Below are positions 1 through 13,310 of a DNA stretch of 64,000 nt, in pieces (position 1 is the stretch's first letter; the number at the start of each line of letters is the position of its first letter). A program made the position numbers and the translations under genes. Under the pieces are notes generated by a model. That model was not told the DNA's origin. It searched no databases and saw only the letters and a program-made list of their open reading frames with translations. Origin of the DNA: Isoetes taiwanensis (lineage: Eukaryota > Streptophyta > Lycopodiopsida > Isoetales > Isoetaceae); contig JAJEKV010000032.1 of assembly GCA_021234155.1 (NCBI GenBank), positions 5,153,835-5,217,834 of the forward strand. Direction: 5' to 3'.

Positions 1-684
1 TGGTATGACCGCTCGAGAACTGCATCCAAAATTATCGCTTTCTCGCGACTAAAGCATCTAAGCTTTCGGCAAATATCCCAATTTAACAGATGAGGTTTGC
101 TAGTGCTTCCTCGCGATCCCCTGCGTAAGTAATTTAATTCTCGCCAAAGAAAACTGCTGCGTAGAGTCGAGCGACAAGTGACAGAGAATAAATATAATAA
201 ATTTTGCAAAGCAGCGATGTAAATATAAGCTCAAGTGAACTCGTCTAAGAGCTCTTTCCTCATTGACCACTCCAAAGTAGCTATTGAAGGCCCAAAGATC
301 CAAATTGCTGTTGTATGCCTTTAGGTTGACCAAATCAAAGAAAGAAGGTGGATTTAGGCATACACCTTCAGATATTTATCACTTGTGCCCCTCGCTTAAC
401 ATGTGTGCCGTAATGCCCTCCCTGGCCACCCTACACAGTCAGAGAGGTGATCTCTCGAACATGGATCCTACCATGTTGCCTTAATGAACTCTCTTTGAAT
501 TGGCGCCTAATTGGGGAATGAAACGCCAAAAATCAGACGTGAGGGAATGTGGATTTAGTGACCCGCATCCTTTCTTTCTAATGATTAGAAGAGGAATGTA
601 CTCATATCGTGGTGTACGACTTCGTAAGTGTTTATGAGAGCAAAGTTTTGGCGCATTTTTGTCGGTAAATAGGATAAAAGTGAT
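1..684. other. Unassigned left edge
   Basis: No gene, RNA or repeat is recognised here. Short open frames exist on both strands but show no family motif and no codon bias, so none is annotated. Confidence 0.4.
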
Positions 685-1440
685 GTGATGTGATGTGGCG
701 GTGTCGCGATGGTGGTGGTGTGTGGTGGTGTGATTGGGCGTTATGTCCATGGTGTCATGTGGGTGTGTGCATGCTAATGTATGATCTCGAGAATCTCCTC
801 ACCCCACCACACCCCATCTATCCCACCACCATAGACTACCACCACATCTTTAAGTGCACTCACCACATTACCACCACATGCACACACATCCCACCACATC
901 CACGCCCACACCCCTCCACCCACCACCACCACACTCCACCACCACCACATCACACCACAATCCACAACACCACACCACACCACCACCACTACACCCCCAC
1001 CACACCCACCAATCACCACACACTCCACCACACACCACCACGAGACCACCTCACACCTCACACCACATCATAGCACCCACACCACTACATACACACCACC
1101 ACCACCACCCCCACCACTACACCACACACCACCCACCACACTCCACCACCACCACCCCCCACCACCACCCCACCACCACACCTCACACTCCACCACCACC
1201 CCCACCACCACACCCCACCACCACACCACCACCACTCACCCCCACCACCACACTTCCACCACCACCACACTCCACCACCACTCCACACTCCACCATTTGG
1301 TATGGTGTGTGGTGGAATTTGTATGGTGTGTGTGGTGGGTGTGGTGTGTGGTGTGTAATGTACACACTACTAAGGTGCTCGCTCTGTGAATAAGGATGAG
1401 TGTAAGTATGGTATGGTGCATGGTTTGGTGTGGTATACAC
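685..1440. repeat. CCA/TGG simple-sequence block with strand switches
   Basis: A degenerate trinucleotide block. TGG-rich sequence (about 685-770) switches to an almost pure CCA/CAC-rich run (about 796-1296) and then back to TGG/TGTG-rich sequence (about 1298-1440). The core and its flanks are therefore partly complementary and could form long hairpins; the GGT-rich strand has G-quadruplex potential. The His/Pro-rich and Gly/Val/Trp-rich open frames here are products of the repeat. A second block of the same make-up lies at 13,311-13,893 in the opposite orientation. Confidence 0.85.
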
Positions 1441-4400
1441 ATCTCAATGGGGCTTAGTGTTCATTTCATGCAGATGCTATTGTTCAAGAGGTTTCCGACC
1501 AACATCCGTAAATTAAGATTCTCGTCTTCGAAGCTTTTGAGAAGCTAAAACCCTCGGGTTTGTTGTGAAATTGAAGGACTTCAATAGTTGTCAAGTATCT
1601 AGCACGCGGAGGATGCAAATGCTAGTGGATGGACTCAATGGGGATGAGAACCAAACATCCAAGAATTGCACTTTGCACTGCGATGTTCAGAGATCGCAAT
1701 GACCCTAATAATGCAGGCACACCAAAGATAAAATTGCAAAGGGCTGTGAAGCTTGTGAGATCTATGTTGTGTCCAAAGAGCAACAGATTGAAGTCACAAG
1801 AAGGCGTGCATCCTTGGAAATCGGTGGAGTCGTGGTGGGAATCAAGTAGTTTCCGCACTGGCCCCATGGAAGGAAGTGGCAAGAGGGAAAGTGAAAATGG
1901 GAGTACATTGACTATGAAAAAGACAACGCCTCGAAGTTCCCGTGGTAGGAGACTCATCACCAAGATAATGAGACGTAACCCAAGCAGCCTGATAAACCGA
2001 AAGAGCTGCCTAAAAATCTTCCACCGTGATAATTTCGTGTACCAATGGCAAAAGTAAAATAGCTTTAAGGAGCTCTCGGAGAATCTCCTGCCAGATGGCT
2101 GCCCCTCAGAGGTGGATTTTGCAGAACTATACATCTGGCGAATAAGAGGAGTAGCAATGATGCGCCGGGTCAATAACCAGATTACCATTTTGGTTCAAAT
2201 AAATATATTAGTATGACTCCGCTAAGTGTATGAGATTATCAAGAAAAATACATTACTATGTACGATGATATGGAATACGATACTTTGTTCGCGGGTAACA
2301 TCAGCTTCATGAAGCACCACAAATATCCGAGCGTAGCGAAGGGTTCCAAAGAGACATTATGTGTTTTCTCGTGATGGTGCAAAGATCTCAATTCAAAAGC
2401 TTCTAGACCATTTTACTTTGTGGCTATAAGTACACAAACTACACCATGTCTATATATGATGTGGAATTTTTTGGTTCTAACTAATGTGAAAGGTGAACAC
2501 TATGGCAAAGTCACGAGTTGAAGAGATGGTTACATTAACCGCAATTAAAATACGTGCCAAAGATAAAAACGGTAATGCTCATGAAGTGGTAGAAGGTCAA
2601 GAGATGTGTTTACTTGTGGAACATCCGAAAGGGATGAACACATCTCAAAACCAAAGTAGTTATAAAGAATATAAAAGGTTCTTTTCTAAGTCAAGGTGGA
2701 GGATATAGATAGAAAGAAAGCATGGGGTGCGTGAAAAGGATTTTGGACACTAGACAGATCCATTGTATACATGCATTCAACTGGTCTCCATTGCAGCTTG
2801 CACACGGAACTTTTCATGCTTCAAGTAGCCTACCGCTGATGGTACGGGATAGCTTAGAACAAGCACTACGCTACGATTGGAAATCCTTAAGTTATTGTAC
2901 CATCCTCCAATGTGCATACCGACATTGAGGACCGTGAAATCCAAGAAAATCCTTTGTTCTCCCTCCAATCCCACGATGTTGTATGCAGGCACTTAGAGTT
3001 GGTGATAATTTTGTTGCCGCTGTCTCAGCGAATGATGAGGGTTCAATTCCGGATCTCGGCGTGCACAAAACCAAAATGGGTGGAGAAAGACTTCCAACTC
3101 AATGGAACATGGCGGTACCTCGGGCCAAGTGATAAGTAGTTACAGAAGGTATGTATTACAAGAAGGGCAATAAGATCAACCACAACCTATGATCTTGCGC
3201 AAGTATATTCTTCTTTAGGCATAGTATTCACAAATACGTATCCGTAGTAATCGACTTCACATGCCACCAACTCAAACGCCAAAATAGGATCAGATATAGG
3301 TCGGATCCTTTAGATGAGGAGAAAATTTTGGCGACCTCTAATTCAAGTTCTTCTCGATGATGATGAAATATAAAACCATTCAGAAGTTTCTTTAACTCAT
3401 GTGAAGTTTTGTGCTTCAAATTGCAAAAATGAGTTTGTCTTGATTTCTTTGTGCGATTTGAATTCTCCAAAACACTTGATTCCTTTGTTTATGAGATGAA
3501 TTGAATATGAATTTTCAATAAAATGAATCGAGGTTACAATAACAATTGCGTACATAAGAAAGATATACATTGATTTAAGTACTAGATGACTCATGCACCT
3601 ACATACTCCCAATACATATGTTCCTCCTCGGGCCCAAATTTTTGTTGCTTCTAATCTAAAACTTCAAGCATGAACACTCTAACATCAACTAGATCCTAGT
3701 CCTGAATGTTCATTAACCCTCAAGTAGCTAACTACACTGTCAATAATAAATGTAGTTTGGTTTGTCTCACGTGATTTAAGTTGACTTACTAGATTCCGCA
3801 ACAATATATCTTTACCTTTTAAGTACCCCCTCACAAATTTGTGCATAAACGTAACATACTCTCAAGCAGGCTACATGAATGACCATCTGTTTGAAGAGGC
3901 GCTCGAAATTTTCACAAACACCGAGGTTGTAAAGTCAAAATTATTGTGTCCAAGCAATTCCGTGAACCTCGCGACTAAAGTTTGTTGTCATTGTGCCACA
4001 ACAAAGAAAATGCAATGAGCAAGCACTAATCCTTCATTACAAGTTCGCCCGGCCATGCAAGCCCGAAGCTATCAAAGGATATATCCCCTCGGTTTATATC
4101 TCTCAGGCGAGACACACGGCTTACAATCAGTAACAAAATCCGAAGTGGATGTCCATCACAAGCAGCAAAAAACATGCACCGCACTCATCCGTGATTCACA
4201 TGTTTCCTTATTGTTCAGAATCATTTGTGTCCTTGGACAATGTTGAGTGAAAAAGAGGGTCAAAGAAATGAAAGGATGGCTCATTCCTTGGAGAATCATG
4301 GTATTCCATGTGACCGCAAACATATGCATAATTATCCGCACAATCAACAAAGTTTCTAAAATGAAACGACTTATTTGTCACGAACGATTTCAAAAGGAAT

Positions 4401-4949
4401 CTTGAAAGATTCCCTAAAATTCCCTTAAAAATGCCTCTTTTCTTGGTATATTTGTGACAAGTGTGACAATTTGAATATTTTAGGCACCATTTTTGAGGAA
4501 TTTGAACTCACCTTCCATTCAAAATTGTTCGATACCATTTTTTGGCCCCTAGTTTGGTTTGAGAAATAGTAATATTTTTAAGGACAAAACAAAAATAGAC
4601 ATTGAAAAAAAACAAAATAAGAGCTAAGAGTGCCCAAAAAACATTTAGTTCAAAGTTTTATAAATTCACTACAAAATTATGAACAAAATCGCAAAAAATG
4701 CAACACATTTCGATATTACCTCACAATGGCTAAAATATTGCCACCTTTTTAAAGTATGCCTCACACGTAGATGAAGTTTAAGATGTTTGGCGCTTTCGCT
4801 TTTATACACTCGGGTTTATTTGCCTTCTCCAAATTTTGCTATAGACTGTGATACTGCATGGCTTAATGCATGTATCCAATCCGACTTTTTAAACTTTGTA
4901 ATTTATTCGTTTCTCTCTAGCCCTAGTTTCTTCCAAATAAATTTCAAGA
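1441..4949. other. Unassigned, mostly AT-rich DNA
   Basis: Nothing with a recognisable family signature was found apart from two open frames, 1629-2057 (entered separately) and a 71-residue one at 2493-2708 (Met-Asn-Thr-Met-Ala-Lys start, Lys-rich) that matches nothing I know. The stretch 4380-4930 is AT-rich with runs of A and looks intergenic. Confidence 0.35.
1629..2057 (+). CDS. Unassigned open frame, 142 residues
   Basis: This frame is open for 142 codons in a region otherwise full of stops, but I do not recognise the product. It is basic (many Lys and Arg), begins MDSMGMRTKHPRIAL, and has no signal peptide, membrane segment or catalytic motif that I can see. The opposite strand is open over a longer span (1622-2188), so the open frame may simply reflect composition. 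It has no partner gene nearby. It may be a decayed exon or transposon relic, or chance. Confidence 0.15.
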   Translation: MDSMGMRTKHPRIALCTAMFRDRNDPNNAGTPKIKLQRAVKLVRSMLCPKSNRLKSQEGVHPWKSVESWWESSSFRTGPMEGSGKRESENGSTLTMKKTTPRSSRGRRLITKIMRRNPSSLINRKSCLKIFHRDNFVYQWQK

Positions 4950-5205
4950 TGGTATAAATTTATACCTAATAGGATAGTAATATGTGGACATAAGATGCTA
5001 GAGAGGTTTCGCGACGCGTGATAAATTTATAACGCTAAGAAGACTTTGAGCGGTGATAGATTTATACAACAAAGAATCCTCGAAAGCAAGATAAATTTAT
5101 AAGCATGTTAGGTGGACTCCGAAATAAGATAAATTTATACCGCTAAGAGGATCTAAGCTGCGATAAATTTATACCGCAAAGAGTTTCTGTGATAAATTTA
5201 TACTC
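4950..5205. repeat. Palindromic ATAAATTTAT tandem array
   Basis: About seven copies of a unit centred on the perfect palindrome ATAAATTTAT occur near 4951, 5020, 5055, 5090, 5129, 5162 and 5190, usually extended to GATAAATTTATACCGCTAAGA-like sequence. Spacing is about 30-45 bp over most of the array, with one larger gap after the first copy. The regular spacing and conserved arms mark a diverged tandem array rather than random AT richness. No gene overlaps it. Confidence 0.75.
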
Positions 5206-5215
5206 AAAGATATCA

Positions 5216-5849
5216 GCTTATATATATAAAGGTATACTGGCAAAACTTTGGTATATAATGTGTCTCGATTCCCTTACATGCCCTGATGTCAGCCCGCTTT
5301 AGGTGGGGCCGCTGAGGTGGGTGCGCCGAGCCATCCATTTTTTATGGCATGCGATGGAGGCATGCACTGGTCAAGTGCATGGGGTGCATCACATTCTCAC
5401 CATCGGGATCGAAAAGTGGGGAGATGTAAATCCTACCTCATTTCGGTGGCGAAGGTGCAAGGAAGGTCTCTTAAAGTAGATTTGTGTGGCGATCTTAGCC
5501 GTTGTTAGGATCAAAAAGGTGAGCATAACCCTAGCCATTCACTTTTTAATATTAAATTGATTTTTTTTTTTTAAAGGGGAGGTGAGGTGTCACCTCATTA
5601 ATAAAAAAGGTAATGAGGTGGCAAACATTTATGAGTGGATCTTTCTAGGAAGCTCTTATATTTAATCGCCTTCAAAGGCACGTGAGTTTGGTGAGGGCTC
5701 GATGAAGGTGGGACCCACGCCTATCGATTCCTCTCTGCCGAGAGCTGCTTTCAATGAGTGGTGGTGCTTGACACCATTTCAATGTTAAATGTGTTCAACG
5801 TGATCTAACACTCAAGAATCTTCTTGGAAACTTCAATTTTATGGAATTC
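5216..5849. other. Unassigned spacer between two arrays
   Basis: A moderately GC-rich stretch (about 5280-5520) followed by AT-rich sequence. A 63-residue open frame at 5317-5508 has no recognisable feature. No gene is called. Confidence 0.35.
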
Positions 5850-7105
5850 ATGGTAATTCTATAGGAATCTAGGAATCTTCGAGATCTTAGAGAATCTAGA
5901 GGAATTCCAAGAGAATCTTAGGTAACTCCAATGGAATCCATGGGAATCTCTGTGAATCTAAAGGACTCTTTTATAATATGTGGAGAATCTAGAGGAATCT
6001 TGAAGCAATCTTTGAGAATCTAGAGGAATTCTATAGAATCTATAGGAATCTCAAATGTAATCTTTGGGAATCACAAGGAATCTCAAGAGAGAATCTTGAA
6101 AAATCAAAGGAATCGCCCCAAAATCTTTGAATAACTAGGGTAATCTTGATGGAATTCTAAAGAATCTTTGTAAAATGATAAGAATGTAGGGGAAGATAAG
6201 AATGTAGGGAATCTTTGTAGAATCTTAAGGAATCTAAGAGAAGGCTTAAGGGGATCTAGAGGAATCCTTCATATAGAATCTATAGGAATCTAGCAGATCT
6301 TCACATAGAATCTTGGGGAATCTAGAGAATCTGGGAAGTAAGGCGAGAACGCTCATATAATCTTTTAAGAATCTAGAAGAATCTTGATAGAATCTTGGAG
6401 AATCTAAGGAAATATACCGTAGAATCTAGGGAATCTATATAGAAATCAATGAGAGAATCTTTCGAGAATTTAAGGAATCCAAGGAATCTAGAGGAATCTT
6501 GATGGAATCATGTAAAGTCTAAGGAATCTTCATAGGATCTTAGAGAATCTAGAGGAATCTTAAGAGAATCTTTGGGAATCTAAGGAATCTTTGGGAATTT
6601 AAGGGATCTTCTAAAAGCTTTGAGAGAATCTAGTGAAATCATGATGGAATCTCGAGAATCATGAGAATCTCCCTATAATCTAAAGGAATCTAGGAGAATC
6701 TCATAAAATCTTGAGAATTCAAGAGAATCTTGGGGAATCTAGGAAATCTTCATAGAATCTAGGAATCTCTATAGAATCTTGGAGAATGCTAGGGAATCTT
6801 CAGACAATATGAAGGAATCCAAGAGAATCTTGAAGAATCTATGAGAATATCAAGAGAACTTCCCCTGAATCTAGGGAAATATAAGGAAATCTAGAGGAAT
6901 CTTCATACAATCTTGAGAATGTAAGAGAATCTACATAGAATCTCGAGGAAGCTTGGGATAATCTTTGGAAATCTAAGAGAATCTAAAAAGAATCTATGTG
7001 AACATAGTGGAGATCTAAGGAATCTTCAGAAAATCTTTGAGAATCTAGGAAAATCTTGATAGAATCATAAAGAATCGAGGGGAATGCTTAGTGTAATCTT
7101 CATTG
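5850..7105. repeat. Degenerate GAATCT minisatellite, about 1.25 kb
   Basis: The heptamer-like word A/GGAATCT recurs roughly every 8-14 bases through the whole interval, most often as paired half-units of the type AGAATCTTGGAGAATCTAGA. Copies are diverged and the period wanders, so it is an old array. On the minus strand each unit reads AGATTC. Reading frames are closed throughout. It ends abruptly near 7105, where ordinary AT-rich sequence begins. Confidence 0.85.
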
Positions 7106-10100
7106 ATGATGTATCAAGCCCCTACGAATTTCATACCTCATAGTATAAATATGTAGCATAATAAATAGTGGGGTTTTTTTGTATTTTTGTACGTTTTTCT
7201 AATGGTTTTATATGATTTGATGAGCCGTATTGCATAAGGCCTACTTAATTAGTACATCTAGAGTGCACATTTTATTTGCATACGCTTTTGAATTAATTTT
7301 AATGCCTCTTTTCAATAGTGTAGACCCATATATCATATATTTTTCCTGCTAAGTTCTATTTTTTCCTGCCACATTTTATTTTGCTCTATTATGCAAAAGC
7401 TCGAAGTGTTCTCATTTTTAGGGTTCCTCGCTTTCCCATTTAAAATTAGGTCTCTGGATTATGGTTTTTGCCGTAGTGATCTCATCTCAAAAATTTACTT
7501 TAGGTAAAATTTAGGTAAGAGTTTCATTTTATGGCCTCTGCTATTTAATTTTGTTATTCCGTCAAGCCTGCATCTTGGGCACCAGAAGAAAATCTCTTCA
7601 AGAGGACCGTATAGAAAACCTCTTTCAATCTGGACTGAGCAAGAAGCTCCCTCTCTAGCTTTAATTTAAAGAGGCTCGAGTAGGGGTTCCGTAAATGGAG
7701 CCCGAATATAAATTCCCTTTGGGGAATAAGCCGCAAAGGTAAGGCCGCAAACCATGGAGTAGCTTCAAAGGTAGCAAGACGCCGCTTTGTAAATTACATG
7801 TACCAAGGTAAAATCATTGATCGAGGAGCGCCGTGGTTTGCACTACCGTAAGCCCGATATGGACTTGAAAGAGGTCTCTGGATATGGATGCATTCTTGGC
7901 TTTTCGCTTGTTGCAAATCCGCAAGCATTGTTCTCACTGGTTCCTATCCCAAGTATACGAAATCTCGAAGCCTATTGAAGTCCTCGCCATGGCTTCAGCC
8001 GATTTTGTTCAACTCAAGACCTTTTGCTCACGTCAAAGTCGCCATGCAAAAGCTCTACACGAGCTTTCTGCCAGATGCCCGCAGATCCAACCCTGCAATT
8101 TTCGTTCTCTCTCGTGTGTTTTCCTCCATGCATCACGTAATCGAGCCCTACCGCTATTTCCGTGTGAGAAAACAAAATCGCTTTGTTCAAAAGTTTCAAT
8201 GATAAATCAGACTTTACTAACGACACTGACATTATAAAAGTTCACGCATGTAAGTCGTGGATAATAATAGACTATGTAGCCGAAGGGCACTTATTCTAAC
8301 GCCCCTGCATCACATCGCCTTCATACCAAAATGTAATGACATTGAGGATGTTTCTCCTTAAGTCAACAGCTGATGGATGTCAAGTTCCGTGATGCGACAA
8401 TGCGTATCTTTTAACTTCGATGTCTCAAAAAGGTTCGGGCTTTACTTTATTTTCCTCGGCAATTTTCTTTGACGTAAGAAGTAGATTTTTTGAGTCCCCG
8501 AGTTGGATGTGACATTGGACTATCCGATCAATTATCCAATGAAGGCAAGTAGTACAAATTGCAAATGAATGGTTTTATGTTTGTGTTTCTATATTTTAGG
8601 TTCTTGTTGCTGCCGTGAGCTTCTCATCGTAATGCCCAGACTTTGTATCCGAGATTTATTCTATTGTGAATGTTCATTCCGTGATGCATCTATGCTTACC
8701 AAGTACGCTTTGTTTTGTAATCGGACACCATGCTGCTAAGTATGCTTTTTTGTAATCGGCACCTCTCAGATTTCGCTTGATGTTTGCTTTGTTCTTGACA
8801 GGGAAGAAAGTGCACTTAGAATAATTTCCCAAGTTGGATGCTGGTTGCTTTTAGCCGCCTCTACACTCACTAGAGCTCGTGGTCTCGTGACTATTACATC
8901 CGAGCATCTTGATGGGTGCAATTCCTATGAATTCCGGAGGCTCAACCATAAATTTTTGAGTCTCGAATAACAAAGGGCACAAAATGCCTAGAAGTTTTAA
9001 ATGAGCATCAAGTATCCCTGAGGTATCTAGGGATTCCATTTTATATCATTTTCATTCCTCTCATGGGCTTAAAAATTCGTAACCCTTGCCTTGGTATATT
9101 CCAGTGGCATGAGGGTGCAATTATGTGTCTGGGATAGAGGGTTTGTTATTAGAAGTGAAACATCCGCTTCGAGAAAATGGGTCAGGCGTGAATCCGTACC
9201 AATGTTATCAGCACGACCACTAAAATGAATGTACTTTGTTTAATGTATTTTACGTGACTAATGCTAAGGAAATCCCCTCTCCACATGCAAGATCGTGGCT
9301 TCAAGATCGTGGCTTCAACCGCCTATTACCCGCTTTTTTCCTTTGTCTTGCTATTTAATGTAGAACCCGCATAATGTTTCCGAGATTCAGTAGGAATACC
9401 ATTTTCAAATATCTATTCTTTTCGGGTGTTAAATAACAATCTCTTTGGCATTTCAGTCTAGCATGCATCGTTTCATTAACTGATTTTATTTACTCTAAAT
9501 GGTACACCATAAATGTCGTATATTCACACACGCTATTAACTCTCAAAGGAGGTTTTGATGCTACAAAGATTCGCTTTATGCCATGCATATATTCAATATG
9601 CTAGATATTGATGCGAGTATTTGCTAGTTATGCCATGTTCAATAAATTGTGGCAATATGTTGATATCCCCATCGATTTCACATAATCATATGATGAGAAT
9701 TATGCAAGTATTTGGTTCGTATTAAATGTCTCTTATTTTTTCATCAATCTTTACATAATTCCTAAGGCTATTAAAGCTTACCTCCTTTTCTTCCTTTTCT
9801 TAGGGCCCATAAAAAATTTTTTAGTATAACTACCAACACATAACTACACCACACTCAATACAAACCATTGCATTCCACACTTAAAATAAAATTCCCCTTA
9901 AACCCCCCTTTGGTTTGGGTGCAAGATAGACAACACTTCTCTGCGGAGAAATGTGCGCTGATCCACCGCCAGCGTATGATGGAATTGAGTCAAGACTCTC
10001 AACATTGACAAGGGTTTGACTATCTTCCTCAACATCACTATATTGTGGATTGCATTGTGCAAGCCCAAAGACATGATGAATACATCCTCGAGAACAACAA

Positions 10101-13100
10101 AGAAGGCCACATGTAATCACAAGAGCTTCACTACTTCAACTTCGCTTCCCCATGATAAATTTATATTTCAAGATCGCCGCCATTGGAACTCCAACTAATC
10201 AGATGATTTCGCGGATGTATTATCATTTTGTAATACCATATGATGCAAAACAATAATTTTTCTCATTCAAGCGCTTTGTCTAACCGCTCTCCCAATGTCT
10301 TTTAAGGTCAATTAGGATGTTTAGCCAAAATGGTTGTGAAATAACAATTTTTTGTCTTCTATAATGTACCAATATAAACGTTTCTATGGGATAAGATACA
10401 AAAGCTGCCTAATTTTTCTTATATATGAGTTTGCCCCATAATAAATCTGCTTTCAGAGTGGTCCTTTTCCCCTCTAAAATGAGATATTTTTCTTTTGTTG
10501 TTCTTCTCCACGTTAAGTCTTCCTAAAATGTCTGCTTTCATGAGCAGCTTTTATAAATCTTAGACACAAGATAGTAAAAGAGTCCTTTTAGGGTATTTTA
10601 GAATTTTGTGTAAATTTTAGAAGGAATTTTTCAAACGCGACTTCTTTAAATAAGTAAGGCCATTTAAAACCTTGTTAATCCCGGAAGGATCACAAATCGA
10701 TGAAAGTATCACAATTGGTGAAGAGGAGGATCAATCGGGATCATTGAACCATCGTGACATCACCTTCCAAAATTTTGATGCTCTGTGGAGCTAATCAATG
10801 CATAGCTAGCCTAATTCTCAAGACCACTTCCGCATGTGTATTTGGCTTTTAGATAGTCAGGATCAAATAAGCTTTATCATCCTCAGAGTTCTAAACACAC
10901 ACGAGAACATTTGCTCACAATCCATTCAAATATTTTAAATTGAAAAGGTACAACACATATCATAGAAATTCTTTTTACTTATATTGACTTTCAAAGAGTT
11001 TTACAAGAATCATTTATAAAATACTTGTCGGCATTTCCATGCAGCTTGCGCCGACTCTTCGTAATCCTACATGTCTCCATATACATTTGATGTTCCTTCA
11101 CATAAGTCGCACACTTTCAGCAGCCTTAAGTCCCTCCACCATGGTTTGAGTTGCTCCAAAAGGAAATTGGAATCCAACCCGCTTCTGAGCAAAACTATTT
11201 GGACATATCATCGTTTCGGGCCGCTGGGCGTAACCCTTATATCTCACACATCTATCAACAGTACCGGGTTTGTTTCACCCGTATCTCCAAAATTTCGTAC
11301 ACTTTGACAGATCCTTAAGGAAAATTGGCTTATTAACCACTTTAATTTTGTGTTGGTGCGCTATCCCGATTCCAAATAAAAAGAAATCGGCCCTTATATT
11401 CCCCGTTAAAGAATCCTTTCTCATTGTAACAAGTCAACATTACTCTGAAGCTACGCTGACCACAATACAATCTCAAATTTTGAAAACACCATTCTAAGAA
11501 CTCCCGGAATCCGTGCCCCGAAACTGAACTTTTGATGGTTCAATTCTGGATCGCCACTGCTCTACCGATGGTGGATCCTCTCTCTTCAAGTCATAAAACT
11601 GCCTAAAAACCCCATTACAATCCGCAACAAGGAGAATTTCAGCTTAACCTCTTGGTTTTGTTGGTTGAGGTTGTATTGACTCGCTGGAGCAAATTGCAAC
11701 TTGTCCAGATCCCGGTTTCTTTGTCAATCATCACCTCGTGATCCGTGATTTGGCTCATATATTCAAAGACCGTGCTTTTTTCTCTCGTGAAGGACCCCGC
11801 ATGTACGTGAACTCAAGGGAATTAATTTTTCCCTTCTAAATGATGCACTAGGAATCTCTTCGGGTTATGTGGTTTCCAAATGCGCAGAGTATTTATCTCA
11901 AGTAACATAATTGAAATGAGGAAGACCACGTAAAAATACAAAAAATAAAATCATGTATGTGGTAATTTCTTACTTGATACTTGATCGCGATCTAGCTTGA
12001 CTATCCAAATTTGCTTTGGGAGTCTCCACGCCACAAGAAATCGGGATTGACTTAGAGTATCAAATGGGGTGAATTCTAGGTACAACCTGAGGTATCTTTG
12101 CTCTCATAAATCTACCTAGGTATGCGGGATAATTGTTGATTTCCTTGGTCTCACTTTCTGCAATTTCAAACACTAAGTCAAGAGAGGACTGTTGACAACA
12201 TCAAGAAACATTAGTTACTTACCAATTTGCAAATAATCTATATTTCGTTTGTGTGTTTCTAACAATCATCACCGGTGAGTTGGCAAACTATTCAAGAGGG
12301 TCACGTGACCGCTTTTACTCTCTTTTCATGTTCCGCTTATATATCTAAAGTGCCCCTAAAACGAGCTTAGCTTATCTCATCCTGTGGGGTAATTTTAGAT
12401 ACAATAAAATGTGACAAGCAAAAAGACTAAGCCAGCCGTGATGGAAGAGACTGCCGTGATGAAAAGAGAGACCCGAAAGTACAAGATCGACTTCCCAAAC
12501 CTTGCTTTCACCCCTCTTTTGGACTTACTTGTGTCTATTGAGTTCTTGTGGTACCACTCAACACCAAAAGCCAAAAGCCATGTCTCACTATACCGTGGCT
12601 ACAATCAAGGCTGCAAAGAGGTTCTAGAGTGTCTGTAAACAAATTCAAAATCAATAGAGTATTTAGACGGTGATTAGAGGATGATAATATTACCTCAAAA
12701 TGGTGTGATAGGACATGAATGTGATACCGGTGACTGTGATTCTACTATCACAATCGGCAACATTTTACTCCTCCCATTTCGCATACAATGTCCACAAATG
12801 GACAACCTTTCATCACTCCTTCTTCCTCACTTCGTGAAGCTACTGGAAGTGCGGTGATCTAAAGGAGTGTCATGACCACTATGCTCTAGTAAAAATCTCT
12901 AAATTCAGATTCGAGGTAGCAACGCCAGTAGTGCCCTCACATGCCTTTAGCTCAATTCCCCACTGGCACCTTTATTTAATTGTTTCAACCTCGCCAACAT
13001 CAAATACTCATTTAGCTCTTCATCCTTTAGTTCGCTTACAACCCTAACACCCTCACGCTTCTCGGATTTGCTGTCATGATTGATTGCCATTCAGGCAACC

Positions 13101-13310
13101 AGCTCTACTTCATGCTTTATGCTCCATCAACTCAATCTTTCTTTGATATCATTTTTCCTATCCTCGCTTGCTTGCAATCGCGTTTTGCATCTATCAAATC
13201 TAATGATGTTGCAGCCAACCATTCCTTCACAAGTCCTATAAACTGCGAAACAAAAACACTACGATATGTCGCCTCTCCTAACATAGTGTTTGGCATATCG
13301 GGATGGAAAA
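7106..13310. other. Unassigned AT-rich DNA
   Basis: About 6.2 kb without a recognisable gene, RNA or transposon terminus. The longest frames (117 residues at 7884-8237, 92 at 13,076-13,354, 79 on the minus strand at 9881-10,120) lack known motifs and are broken on every side. It may be old, unrecognisably diverged repeat sequence or intergenic DNA. Confidence 0.35.

Noticed and set aside
774-1442. Several open frames of 67-179 residues in the CCA/TGG block
   Set aside because: They translate to His/Pro/Thr or Gly/Val/Trp runs dictated by the trinucleotide repeat, and all frames are open on both strands.
1622-2188. Minus-strand 188-residue frame, leucine-rich
   Set aside because: It overlaps a plus-strand open frame, has no recognisable motif, and the hydrophobic residues look like the antisense of a Lys/Arg-rich frame.
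4950-7105. Centromeric satellite
   Set aside because: The arrays are short, with irregular period and unlike the 150-180-bp monomers typical of plant centromeres.
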